64,000 nucleotides of DNA. Origin: Cerrena zonata (taxonomy: Eukaryota > Basidiomycota > Agaricomycetes > Polyporales > Cerrenaceae). The stretch spans positions 682,001 to 746,000 of the forward strand of contig JASBNA010000004.1 in the NCBI GenBank assembly GCA_038087015.1. Direction: 5' to 3'. The translations under genes were made by a program, and so were the position numbers. Of this stretch, positions 48,972-60,764 are shown piece after piece. Numbering within the stretch: position 1 is the first letter of the stretch; each line of letters opens with the position of its first letter. The notes beneath the pieces were generated by a model that had not been told where the DNA came from, ran no database searches, and was given only the letters and a program-made list of their open reading frames with translations.

Positions 48972-49485
48972 TTATCTCTGTAGCTGAATTTTGCAACATT
49001 TCCCGATGTTAGCGTAAGTATTACCGATGTATGTAAATATGCGAGTCGAGTCTCTTCAGAATAGAAGTCGAGTTGTGGCCCCAGACAAACAAATAAGACA
49101 TAGCGTAGTTATGAGGCAATGTTCTCGGCCTAGCGGAATATCTTGCGTGCCAACTCCGCCGGCGGGAACAAATATTTCTAGAGGTAGTACAAGACAACCT
49201 TTTGATGAGTTCAAGCACGGTGTTCATCACCGTCTTGATTGGGCGACCGGTCTCCAAATTCAGTATTTCATGGAGGGATTTGGACAACAACACCAAACAA
49301 AGTCGATGTCCGAATCCTGACTCCGATTGAGCCGATGAATGCTATTCTATCAACATAACCCTCACTAGGCACACAAAATCCTACTCTGCTCCCTATCGCA
49401 CTGACTATTCATGCTGGAGGCACTGGCTGGCCACAAATGTTCATACCATTTGGTCCAAACTCGATAAATCCCCGGTTATACATAT
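48972..49485. other. Convergent intergenic interval, P450 B / kinase
   Basis: These 514 bp contain the 3' ends of two convergent genes; an open frame at 49027-49320 shows no motif. Confidence 0.4.
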
Positions 49486-50809
49486 TCAACATCGTGGAGT
49501 CGGAATCGGATTACGAAAATAGACGACATGTGCTAATGTCCTGAAGAAATGATGAACAGTTCGAGCGACGCGATCACCTCGTGCCTCGTCATTCTCCACC
49601 AATCTTGACCTAAGTTTCCACCAATTGAGAGATTTACGTATCTGCTCAAAGCGTTGAATAACTTCGTCTATGGTTGGCCTTGCCGAAGGATCATCTTGAA
49701 CCATATCCTCTACTAAAGGCGTCATAAATTCTACCCCTGTTGTTTTCTAAATTGTATTCAGTATTCAGATTGCCTACAATGTTTATAATCTTCAAGCGTA
49801 CCTGCAAGAAGTCTTCTCTAATGAGATTCCCGATATAGTAAATATCCGTAGGGAAAGGGTTGACGGGTTCAGAAGAGTCGAAAAATTCGGGGACGGTCTT
49901 ATCGCCTCCGTGTATTGGGATTTCAACCGGAGGCATATCTCTAGGATCGTACTTTCGGGAGAGACCAAAGTCAATAAAGAAGTACTTCGTTGGACGGGCG
50001 GTCCTGGAATAATATGTCGCATTGCCAGAGAAGTCAAGTGTTTTTCGATCACTTCGAGGGTGGTACATTCGAGGAAACATAGGTTTCGGGTCCATCATAA
50101 TATTGAGATTCATACAATCTCTTTTGGAAATGTGAGATCACATGAAACATAATAATAGACTCGCCTACCGATGAGCAACACAACATTCATGCATGAACTG
50201 AAGACCCTGTGGTGTATGTATTAGCATGAGAGCTTTGAACTCGACAACGGGGTACAGACTTCGAAAACTTGCCGAAAGAACTCGACAGCTTCACCTATAG
50301 ATTTAATACGCGGGTCGTCATACTCGCGTAGAAATGGCAAAACAAGAATAAAATGTTCCTCGTCTTCAGGGATATCCAGTACATCATAAATAGGAACACA
50401 ATGGTTTCGAGGGTGAGATGCAAAGGGCTCGGCCGAAAAGTAGAGACTAATCTCCTTTTCATATGGATGTTCATCGTGGGAGATGCGTTTCAGCATTACC
50501 ATTTGCCCGTCTGAAATTCGTGTGGCGTCAATAACGTGTCCTGCCTATGAGTCGCAATTTGTTCATACGTTTCAAACATTTCGGAACGGATTGAGCAAAT
50601 ACCTTCAATACTTTTGAATCCTCATAGTCCCAATATTTAGCATCCTTTCCAGCCCAAGACGCCACCCACCCAGGTCGGTAGCGTGGACGAAGCATGTAAC
50701 CCTTTTGCTCTAACCATGGCTGATGATCACGCCAGAAAATCTCTTCTGGTCGAAGGGTTGTTCTGTCCTCTTTGGACCTCTTGCTATCTGAAGCTTGGGT
50801 GGAGGACAT
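49486..50809 (-). CDS. Protein kinase-like protein of basidiomycete type
   Basis: The product begins MSSTQASDSKRSKEDRTTLR and has an N-terminal region YMLRPRYRPGWVASWAG. The ATP-site lysine is in GQMVMLKRI and a candidate helix-C Glu is in YEKEISLYF. The catalytic loop, joined across an intron, is AHRDCMNLNIMMD, with Asp and Asn in the expected HRDxxxxN spacing. The metal-binding DFG is in FFIDFGLSRKYD. The C-lobe end is DMVQDDPSARPTIDEVIQRF. A canonical glycine-rich loop is not visible, so nucleotide binding may be atypical, but the catalytic residues are kept. Such kinases are expanded in agaricomycetes; targets are unknown. The stop is at 49486-49488. Probably cytosolic, as I see no signal peptide or membrane segment. 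Confidence 0.85.
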
Positions 50810-51130
50810 GAGAGGACATGGGAGAGAGGTTCAATTGTCCGGTGGCATAAGGAACAAGCAACATGCAGTCATGTAAGCGCCCATTTACATTGATCGCCGG
50901 CTCCCGAGTTTTCCCCCATCGTTCCTGCTAATATAATTCCCGGTGAGAATATGATGAGATGATGCTATGACATCCTCAATGTTTTAATAAAGATCTAAAA
51001 CCGATGGTCAGCCGGAAAGAGAATTTATTATTACAATACACAAGAAACTATAATTGTTCTACACTCATACATCGGTACAAACGTCCTCAGAATTGTCTGC
51101 CTGAAGAGAAAACAAACGAGAGTGAGTAGC

Positions 51131-52228
51131 TCAGGCTAGAGCCATCCAGGATGCTAGTCCATCGAAGACGCTTGTGTCTGCGCCATCAAGCTTGATATCC
51201 TCCGCAGCTATATCATGCTGCATGTGTGTTTCCTGCGTGGTACCTGAAATCGGGGTAACACCTCGACTTTGAGCAAGCCTGTAAAGAACTTGCGCTGTTG
51301 TAAGTCCCTTCCGTTTAGCAAATGATTGCAGTTCTGGATGAGCCAAGAGATTCGGAGATCCAGTGAGGGTCCAGAAAGACCTGCGATAATTATTGAACAC
51401 GCCATCCATAGGAATTCGTGTGCATGCTTACTGATATTGGACGTCATTCTTCCGACAGTATTCCAACACTTCTTTATCCCATTGGTTTCCTTCAAACCAC
51501 CTGTTCTGTACAATTTGCACCCTTCTCCCTCCGATACGTTCAAGCGTTTCCAAGACGGCGACATCATAAGTGTTACTAACACCAATGAATTTGACCTTCC
51601 CAGAATCCTGTAGTGCCATTAAGGTCTTCCAAGCGGTGACTGTTTGTGCGAGCGTGTTCAAGGGGGAATGGAGGAGCAAACTATCAAGATAGGTAGTACG
51701 TAGATTCTCCAACGATTTCTGGAAAGAGGTGTTGATTTGGGTTTCCAGACGATTGGAAGGATCATAGGGTAATGGTTGCGTTTTGTCTTGACCCCCAATC
51801 GGGGTAAACCTGAGGATGCGTGTTGTGATTTATGTTGGGAAACGGACTTGGGGAACCACTTACTTCGTTTGGATGAATAGGTCTTCACGTTTGATTCTGT
51901 GTTTGTCTTGTAATATTCCCAGAGCTTCCCCAACAAGGTCCTCTCTGAGTGATTACAGTTATGACCAGAACGCGGTAAGAGTGAATAAGGAATCTAACAT
52001 ACCGATAATGCTTAGGTTGACATGCTTAAATGATGTTATTCTTTGTTAACCTATACCAAGGTACATTACTCACCAGTATCGATTGCGCGAAAGCCATTCA
52101 AAACAGCACTCACAACAAGTGCAGTTGTGCGTTCCTTCTTCCTGTGGGTACATGAGTTATTGAGCCAGTAGCTGCTCTGTTGTTACTCGATACCATGCAG
52201 TACCGTATATGATCCTCTGTGTCGCCAT
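51131..52228 (-). CDS. Aldo/keto reductase
   Basis: This NADPH-dependent carbonyl reductase has a TIM-barrel fold. The ATG at 52228 opens MATQRIIYGTAW; a GTATCG..CCACAG intron joins KKERTTALVVSAVLNGFRAI. The catalytic tetrad is visible: Asp in FRAIDTAC, Tyr in PKHYRED, Lys in FIQTKFTPIGG and His in LLLHSPL. The Tyr lies on a 22-nt exon (52003-52024), flanked by good splice sites. Later segments are GKVKFIGVSNTYDVAVLE, RVQIVQNRWFEGNQWDKEV, and TPISGTTQETHM for cofactor phosphate binding. The stop is at 51131. The length of about 290 residues suits the family. The physiological substrate cannot be told from sequence. Confidence 0.9.
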
Positions 52229-52867
52229 TAATTCTGCACTTATTGGCCGATTCACCAAGTCCAAGCTAGTGTTGCTAGTACGTTCCGGAATAAGTCGGAG
52301 GATGATGGAAGCTCGGTGTTAAGTTTCGACTTCTGCATCAAGCGCTTGATAGACGTCATAGTCAGTTCGATTGGAATGTACAAATACATTGATCAACGAC
52401 GATACACAAAACTACGGACTGATCGGAATGAGATAATCCAAAGTATACACACATAGGGGTCACAGAGTTTCAAAGGATTTGTATTGAACAGACGTACACG
52501 CACATGCTACAGATTTTGCAGTTGGTAATGAACGTTGAGAAATCAAAGTCGGAAGGGATGTGGGGATGTGGGGTGGCGAAAAATGTGAAGGTAAACTGAA
52601 ACAACCGGGACGACGACGAGAAATTTGACCAAAAACACAATTGCGGGGTAAGCAAAGAGACGAAGGAACAAAGACCAGTAGGGAGAAATAACTAGACAAA
52701 AGGACATGATCCACAAACATGATGCGTGCAGTGGGAAAAGAAAAATGGAAAGTAAATATTGAATATGAAGAAAATAATAGGTGGTACAAGAAAAATTGGG
52801 TCTATTTACAACGGTAAAGTAAATGGAATAGAGACAATGTTCACTGAAAGAAGAATGCAAGGAGAAA
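52229..52867. other. Intergenic interval, aldo/keto reductase / CCR4
   Basis: The 639 bp hold the reductase promoter and the CCR4 3' end. A/G-rich sequence on the plus strand at 52,540-52,800 is the complement of a T/C-rich stretch upstream of the reductase gene. Confidence 0.4.
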
Positions 52868-55280
52868 TCATCTCGACGAATCTGGGAATACCGGCGGTGG
52901 ACGAGGTGGTTGAGGCTCCTTCGGGGGTTTTACACGAAACTCGGAGGCGATACAGAGATGGCTATATAAAAATACGGTCAGTTTCATATTTATACAGAAA
53001 TACTATCACGTACTCAGAAGGGAAGTGAGCATTGGGGAACCCAACAACCTTGTCCAGATAGGACTTGTCGACCTCACCGAGCACCGAGTTCACAGCAAGA
53101 TTTCCAGTCGAATACCAGATATAGTCAAGGACACCATGGAAGCTCGGTACGTAATTAGTCATGGGCAGCTCGCCGATGACCGCATATGCACTCTTCAAGC
53201 CTAACTTATGCCTCAAACCATCTGAGGTATACTTGCCGTATACGTGCGACATAAAGTCTGGATGACTCGGTGGCACAGTCCCATTCGAAAGGAATTCGTA
53301 GACACCGCTATCCGGTATAGAGTTGAAGTCACCAGCAACGACCAAAGGAATCTTAGTACCATCGGCGTAGGTTGGTGGTGGTCGCGATGAGCCATTCTTC
53401 TCGTCCGGTGAGGTTCCATTGATGGCTCCATTATTTGATGATACCAATCGTGGAGGGTATTTAGCGAAGCTACTGACAATCTTCTCCACCTCCTCTATTA
53501 GTAGAGCGGTTTGGACGAGCTTGACATCTCGGAATGCTGGATCCCAGTGTATATGCGTGTTCACGACAACGAGTCGGGTTCCGGTTTCTTTGTTCTCAAA
53601 GAGACAAACGACAGCGATATGGTCTTTGCCAAGGACACGGTTGAACATGTCATCGGTTTTCTTGAAATCGGCTCGCTGCATGGCAACGGTGCTATATTCA
53701 ACAAGTTGTTTTTCCACTAGTGTGTATCTACATATGTCGGTCGTTGTGAGTATTAGGACATTCGGATAATGTAAAATATTATCTCACTTGTTACGCTTGT
53801 AGAATGTCGCACAACCGTCCACCATACGCCTATCCACATCGTTCATCGTCTTGTATCTTGACTTCGGCCAGTAAACACCTTCATAGTCATAATTCTGGAG
53901 GTGCTCGTAGAAGTACTCCTCATACTGGGCAGTGTCGACCTCCTGCAAGCAGATGAAATCTGCCCCGTGCTTCTTGATTTCCTCCAGGATTACCCCCTTC
54001 CGGTACTTCCACGCAAGCGCCCACGATGGAGTATAGCCATACAAACGCTCTGTCGCGGCCTTCTCGCAAAGGATATTGTAGCACACGACTTTGAACGTTT
54101 CTACGCTAGGGTCGTTATCCATTGCATCCCGTTCCACGGGTGTAATGACATCTTGCCATATTCGGGGAAGCGGGTCGGTTGGAGCAGGGCATGTATCTCG
54201 AAGGTGAGCAATGAATGAAGGTGTCCCCTGTTCCTGAATCATATGCTTTTGCGTCATATCTATGGGGTTACCTTCAACTCCAAGCGTCTGCAATAGGTGA
54301 AGTGTCCCCAACTCCGGCGGAACAAGTGCTATCTGGTTGTCAAAGAGATACAGTTCCTTCAGAGAAGTGAGCATCCCTAATTCAGGGGGAACATTGGAGA
54401 TGTTATTCCCTGAGAGATCAAGAAGCTCCAGATGTCGTAGTCGTGTGATCTCCAGAGGTACGGATACCAATGCATTGTGATTGAGGTAGAGGTTGGTGAG
54501 GAAAGTGAAGGTGAATAGACCAGACGTTGGTGGAATGTTGCGAATATTTACGCCACCCATATCCAGAGAATTCCAGGTGTTTTCTGGAGGCTTAAGCGCT
54601 GTTGGAATCGGGATTTCGGCGGGAGCGACTGTCGACGAGGGATGATTTACGGCGTTAGCAATGGCGACGCTGGGAGATCCGCCATTTGCGGATTCATCGG
54701 AGTGACCGTCCTTTGTTGTGCCATTCGCGTCCACAATCTTGATCGCGTTAGGATTCTGAATAGGTATAGCTGACTTTTGAACAGTACGCGCAGCCATCGC
54801 ACTCGCTCTCGCACGGTGATGAGGGGAACGTGATGCCCGAACCATCTAAAGGTAAATAAGAAGTTCAAAGCGTGTGGCGAGAATACAAGGAATGTGTGTA
54901 CGCACCTCACATTTGAGCAATTGATTCTCCCAATGGGGCTTTATTGTGGGCAGCACAACTCCATTCGGTGACCCGTTCTGAACAATCCCTCCAGGTAAAC
55001 CGTTCCCATTCGGGGGCGATTGATAGTGAGGATGCGAGAGAGAGTTCTGGTGGTGATGGTGAGCCATTGGAGGCATGGGATGATGGCCATGATGCTGCAA
55101 AGTCATTCCATGGGGGTGAAACATAGGGTAGCCTGGAGATGTCGGTGGTTGAGCATGGTTCGGGGGTCCCAGTACTGGATGGTGCCCTGGACGAGTCCAC
55201 GGCGATTGGTCGTGTACTTGGCCGGGTTGCTGGTGACCACTCAGTTTGGCTATACCCGGAGACTGCTGAGCGTAGAACAT
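52868..55280 (-). CDS. CCR4: CCR4, leucine-rich repeat deadenylase of the CCR4-NOT complex
   Basis: Ccr4 shortens mRNA poly(A) tails as a catalytic subunit of CCR4-NOT. The ATG at 55280 starts a long His/Pro/Gln-rich N-terminus (MFYAQQSPGIAKLSGHQQ). After an intron come the leucine-rich repeats, for example NLYLNHNALVSVPLEITRL and LDLSGNNISNVPPELGML. The exonuclease domain begins FKVVCYNILCEKAATERLYG. Active-site motifs are FICLQEVDTAQ (Glu), VVNTHIHWDP, VVAGDFNSIPDSGVY (Asp, Asn) and, after the last intron, HFPSDHLCIASEF (Asp, His). The Pro-rich C-terminus ends at 52868. All catalytic residues I expect are present. It shares a 492-bp divergent promoter with the mevalonate pathway gene. Confidence 0.93.
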
Positions 55281-55772
55281 CGCATCTGGCAGAGGATAAA
55301 GCGTGGTGGGAGGAACGAGTGTGGCGGATGGTTAAGCGTAACCAACCCTTGCGCAATCGAATTTAAGCACAGTCGGAAGTGGCGAAAAGACAGATGAAAG
55401 AGAACGGTGACGGCGGGGGGAAATAAGTGCAGGAGGGATGGATGGGTGTGAAGTCGTGAAGTCGTGCACGTCGTCGGCAACGGTGAAGGAATGGTCGTGG
55501 TCGTTGTACAGGATGACGAGCACCACAACACAAAAGGGGCGATCCCCACTGACTAAGCTGTGCCGGTTTGCTGACTCAGCACATGAGCCGAACCGAGCCA
55601 GATCTAGCGATCAGACATGCGAGATCTGTAAATTACTTGCATCGACTGGCACGGTTTTCAATTTACATCGGCCATCGTACCAGGCGGTATTGATTTATTC
55701 GCCCCTCCATACTTAAGTCGCACAACTGCAACCCCGGAAACAAACACACCTTGTCCTCTTACCTCCACCACC
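55281..55772. promoter_or_regulatory. Divergent promoter interval CCR4 / MVD1
   Basis: The 492 bp between divergent starts must drive both genes. The CCR4 side carries a C/T-rich tract on its sense strand (about 55,395-55,445). No sterol-type element is convincing. Confidence 0.4.
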
Positions 55773-57093
55773 ATGTCTGTCTACCAAGCAACTGCCTCTG
55801 CACCGGTAAACATTGCTTGCATCAAGTCTGTATTCACCATGCATCTCGAACCGAGGAACCTGACATATTGACATGCTAGGTATTGGGGAAAGCGAGACAC
55901 CAAGTTGATCCTGCCAACCAATTCATCTCTCTCTGTCACTCTCGATCAGGACCACCTAAGGTCTACCACAACCTCTCGCGCAGATCCTTCCTTCAAGACC
56001 GATCGGCTATGGCTGAACGGCAAAGAGGAAGAGATCAAGGATGTTGGTCGTCTCTCAACCTGCATCAAGGAGATGAAGCGTCTCCGACGTGAGGTTGAAG
56101 ACAAGAATCCAAACGAACCCAAGGTATATGCATTCCGATCGCATACAATAGCATTCATTCAATGACCTTTTACAGCTGTCAACTTACGGAGTGCACATCG
56201 CTTCCAAGAATAACTTCCCAACTGCTGCCGGGTTGGCTTCATCAGCGTCCGGATTTGCAGCTCTCGTTTCCTCTCTCGCCGCTCTCTACAAACTTCCCGC
56301 GACACCCTCCGAACTTTCTCTCATATCGAGACAAGGTTCTGGATCAGCATGTCGATCCCTCTTCGGAGGATACGTTGCATGGGAAATGGGTTCTGCATCC
56401 GATGGTAGTGATTCTCTCGCCATCGAAGTTGCCCCACAATCCCACTGGCCAGACATTCACGCTCTCATTTGTGTTGTCTCAGACGATAAGAAAGGCACCA
56501 GTTCCACTTCAGGAATGCAACGCACCGTCGAAACTTCTCCACTTCTCCAGCACCGTATTAAGCACGTCGTCCCTGAACGCATGGAAGCCATTAAGAAAGC
56601 GATTCTTGCTCGTGATTTCGATTCGTTTGCCCGTATCACCATGCAGGACTCTAACCAATTCCACGCCGTTTGTCTCGACACCGACCCTCCCATTTTCTAC
56701 ATGAACGATGTGTCCCGTACTATCATTGCCATCATCACCGAATACAACCGAGTCTCCGTAGAGAACGGTGGCAAACTCAAAGCTGCATACACGTATGATG
56801 CCGGCCCGAATGCCGTCATTTACGCACCAAAGGAGAACTTGAAGGAGATCATCTCACTGATCATCAAGTACTTCCCTCAAGCTGATGCTTTCAAGGACCC
56901 TTTCAACCTCTTTGGAGCTCAGGGTGTCGGCTCTGGTGCCATTGTTCCTGGTTTCAACGAGGCTGTCGCCAAACAGTTCCCTGTTGGATCCGTTAAGAAC
57001 TTGATTCACACCCGAGTCGGAGATGGCCCTAGGGTTCTTCCTGCTGAGGAGGCTTTGCTGGCGAGCAGCGGTCTGCCAAAAGATCTCGCATAG
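55773..57093 (+). CDS. MVD1: Mevalonate diphosphate decarboxylase
   Basis: The enzyme makes isopentenyl diphosphate from mevalonate diphosphate using ATP, feeding sterol and isoprenoid synthesis. The ATG at 55773 gives [11 protein letters not shown]; an intron within the Lys codon of VNIACIK joins [23 protein letters not shown]-kinase-type motifs follow: [20 protein letters not shown] and [20 protein letters not shown]. Next are [19 protein letters not shown] and the catalytic aspartate in [15 protein letters not shown]. The stop is at 57091-57093. Three exons of normal total length, about 400 residues, with no frame break. It converges on the subtilase, with 157 bp between stops. Expected to be constitutive and cytosolic. 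Confidence 0.95.
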
Positions 57094-57250
57094 ATCGGTT
57101 GAAGACGTCATGACAGGTTCTAGGATGTGGGTTTAGGTTTGGTGGATGTGCTTCATCATAGAATTATTTATACAGGTGTTTGGAAATTGTTTGAAGCAGT
57201 AATGATACAAATGTAAAATGGTCCCGAATATACCAAAATTGTGGCTTCGA

Positions 57251-60200
57251 TTACGGCGCTTGAACGCCCACGATAGGACTGAGCCAGCTTTCGAAATCTT
57301 CCTCCTTGGTACGATCTCCGGTAACCTTCAATGTCCGAAGGAGAACCTTGTAGCTGCCATTAGGAACAACCGTTCCGTTGGAGAAGACATTTGTCAGTCC
57401 AAAAGCGTTGAATCCAGTACCGTCCTGAAAATAATGATAATCAGTCACCATTCCTAATCCAAAACATGGAGTAGTTTACTCACATTGACATCAGAATTCC
57501 TAGGCAAGAATTCGAATTCAGCCAAGTTCCCAACAATCGGCACTTGAGCGAATGTTCCCGTCTTCGCCGCATGAGGGAAAGTAATCAACGGCTCCCTACT
57601 CCTCTTGTTCAACGTCGTGTTGATGGGCGCGTTTGCATCCACAAAATCGATCAACAACAATGGGGTGCCAAAGTTCAACCGCATAACCAACGTAGGGAAA
57701 TCATCGCCCACAAACGTGAAATTCCTAGCATCCAAGACGAAGTTCCCATCTGAACTACCCAACGCGGGTAAGTTGACACCGAAGAAGACATCACTGGTAT
57801 CGACGACAGGTACGTCCTTCAACGAAGCAGCAGCACCAATGTACGAGACATGGAAACTCTCGTCGGCATTAGAGATATCGATAAAGCCTGAGAAAATTGG
57901 GAGAAGAGTTGCATCGACACCTACTGGCCGAGTGAAGTGTACTGTGAGTGTCTGAGTCTGACCCGGGCGCACTGTGAAGGAGGTTTGGCTGAATTTGACA
58001 GTGGCTGTTTGGCTGAGGAAAGGGACTGGTTGGTCTTCGAAGAAGGTTGTTCCGGGCTGAAGGGATTGAAGGGTTCCAGCAGGTACGTGGCTTACTTTGA
58101 AGGTCTTGGACGTTTTACCAGTGTTCCTTACAGTGAAAATTTGACTACAAAGAGAGTCAGGATGAAGTTGATTTCTGAGAGGAATTATAACACCTACTCT
58201 GGTTTGAAGTGTGCGGTATCGTTGAGTAAGAACTCCCCAGGGCTGACAATAATGTCGGTATGGATCGCCTTGAATGCATCGACCAGTCCAGCACCCTGAA
58301 TAGCCACACTCTGCAACGGGTCCCCATCCGTATGACTAGACGAGATCCTCTGTGCGGTAGTCTCAAACAACGTCCTCGCAGTTCTCCCAACACTCGCACT
58401 ATTGCCTTTGACACCAAACAACAAAGCAGATACACCTGCAATGAAAGGTGTCGCCATAGAAGTACCTGACTCAACACCAAAGCTGCCGAGAGGTACAGGA
58501 AGGGTGGAGAGGATATTACCTCCTGGTGCTGCTACAGCAGGTTTGAAGAACATATCGTTGGTGGGCCCGATGGAAGAGAAGGCTGAGATGAGACCGCCTG
58601 CTGCGTCAGGGGAATTGGAAGCTTCCGCCCTGATTGCGGGAACGAGATAGAAACATTTGCTCCTTTGGCGAATTGGTCGACGAGCTATGAGATCCTGGCT
58701 GAGCTTCGCAGAAAAACTTGATAGTGTATTTAGCGAACTTACGAATACTCCGTCGGCTTGTTGGATCAAGGTAGCAGTGAAATTCCCAACATCGATCGCT
58801 GAGAAGCCGTTTCCGTTGCTTTAGGATTATGAGTATCATAATTACACGAACCCTGATACGAGGATGATACTTACTCGTATATTAGAGCAACATTGCCTCC
58901 TTTCGCAGCAATGTTAGTCAGCTTTTGTACCTATCCACAAAGTTATATATAAACCCGATACAATTGGAATAGATAAAACGCTTACGAAAGTACAGGTCCC
59001 TCGACGAACGATCACTAGGAACTTGCTAAGATCAGGCGTAGAGTCGGGCAGAGCGTTACAGGCATCGTCAGCAACCGTGGTATCGGTGCTTGTAGCAAAG
59101 ATAGGCAAGGTGTTGTTCACCGGGAAAGGGAATGTGCTGAAATATGGAATAGGATCGTGTTGGACACCGACCACAGTGGCGTTCTGATTTGAATTACGGT
59201 GTTATCCAACGAAGCGACTGAGATAGCTGAGATACCGTTTCCAGGAGACGAAGTGAAGAATGCGCCAACTGATCCGTCGTTGCCCGCAGCGATCGTGACG
59301 ATCTTACCAGTGTCTGCAATACGGCTGGACACAACGGCTGCTGAACTTTCTGTCCATCCGTCACTACCACCAAGAGACATCGTGAGGATGTCTTGTCCCT
59401 CAGAAACACCACGAAGGAGCGCCTCAATGATTACTGTATTGTTGGGTTGATTGGCTGATGAACGAATTGTTTGAGGAAGGACATACCATCATCAGTAGTG
59501 CTACCTGTGCATCCGAAAACTCGGTATGCCGTAATTGATGCTTCATACGCAACACCACTAATGTTGAAGATATTGTCAGGGTCTGCTCCAATAATTCCCT
59601 GCATTGTAAGAGTTTGAACACGATAGGGACTTCCGACTATAGATAAATTGCTTACAGCTACATGAGTACCATGTCCAGCACATTGATCCAGAGGGTCGTC
59701 GTCTGGCACGGGTGTATTAGACCCTACGGACATAGCTAGTCAGTACATTCTAAACGAACACGGCTATGTTTGATATTCCTTTACCTGTGTAAGCATCACC
59801 GACGAAGTCAAACCCGCCAATGACCTTGTGCCCAGGGCCGATTCCACCGCCAAGAAGTGGATGAGTATAATCAATTCCAGTATCGATGCTGTGGAGAAAA
59901 TAGATATGTTAGTGCTAGTAGACTAGCCCAAAAGTCGTTCAAACATACATGCCGATCTTGACACCCTTTCCCAATATATTTTGAGCGTGTAGTTTGTCAA
60001 CGCCCTAACGAAATGGGTCCAAACAATGTTCTTTAGATCTATCGCTATATTCCAACTTACTGTGAGGATATGAGTAGATTCAGAATCGGGAGGGACAGCT
60101 GAGTCGGATGGGTCTTTCACCACTTCAACACTAACGGGACTGTAAAATGTGACATCAGTGACGGAATGATGACTCTGAAATGAATGTAAAACGTTTACTT

Positions 60201-60764
60201 TGGGGCAGGGATGAGGACGACAGGCCGGATTGCCTTGACTCCTGAGATATCTAGAACCTTGGCTCTGTCCTAAAGCAATAATACGTTTGGTCAGACAGTA
60301 AGGACATATTGACGTTCCGCGTGAGCAGTACCTTCGCATCCTATCACAAAGGTGATTATGTGAGTAAGTGAGAGGGGAAGTGGGTGTCTAAGTACTCACC
60401 GATAAGGTCACGGCAGCACCAACGAAGAGACCCTGAGAATTAAATTCTTTGTCTACTTTAAAACCTACATCCCGTTTGCGTAAGGCATCGTAGAGAGCTT
60501 CGTGTGCCTGTAGCCAAAAGTCTATTAGTTAACTACGAGACACCACGTGTACGGAAGACATACTTCGCGCGAGGAAAGGCCAGAGTCACGTTTGCTCGGG
60601 ATATTTGCAGCATTATCCACTTCCACGATGAACTTATTTGGAACTATGTTACCAGGTGGACTAGCGTTCTTGATGCTCGAAGTGGGGAAGGTAGCAGCCC
60701 AAACGCTGGCAGGGCTGAGGAGACCGGCAAGGGTGAAGAGACCCAACGACGACGAGATCTTCAT
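57251..60764 (-). CDS. Secreted subtilisin-like serine protease (S8) with two apparent frameshifts
   Basis: The start at 60764 encodes a signal peptide ([20 protein letters not shown], cut probably near WAA). An inhibitor-type prodomain follows ([20 protein letters not shown]). The catalytic triad is Asp in [14 protein letters not shown], His in [14 protein letters not shown] and Ser in [16 protein letters not shown]-type insert ([23 protein letters not shown]) and an Fn3-like C-terminal region ([27 protein letters not shown]) complete the pattern of fungal extracellular S8 proteases with PA domain. Between the PA region and the catalytic Ser the frame changes twice within 20 bp, at the C run 58628-58630 and the G run 58609-58612. 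Dropping one base from each would restore continuity. It is either two assembly errors or a damaged gene. More than ten introns. Confidence 0.85.
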
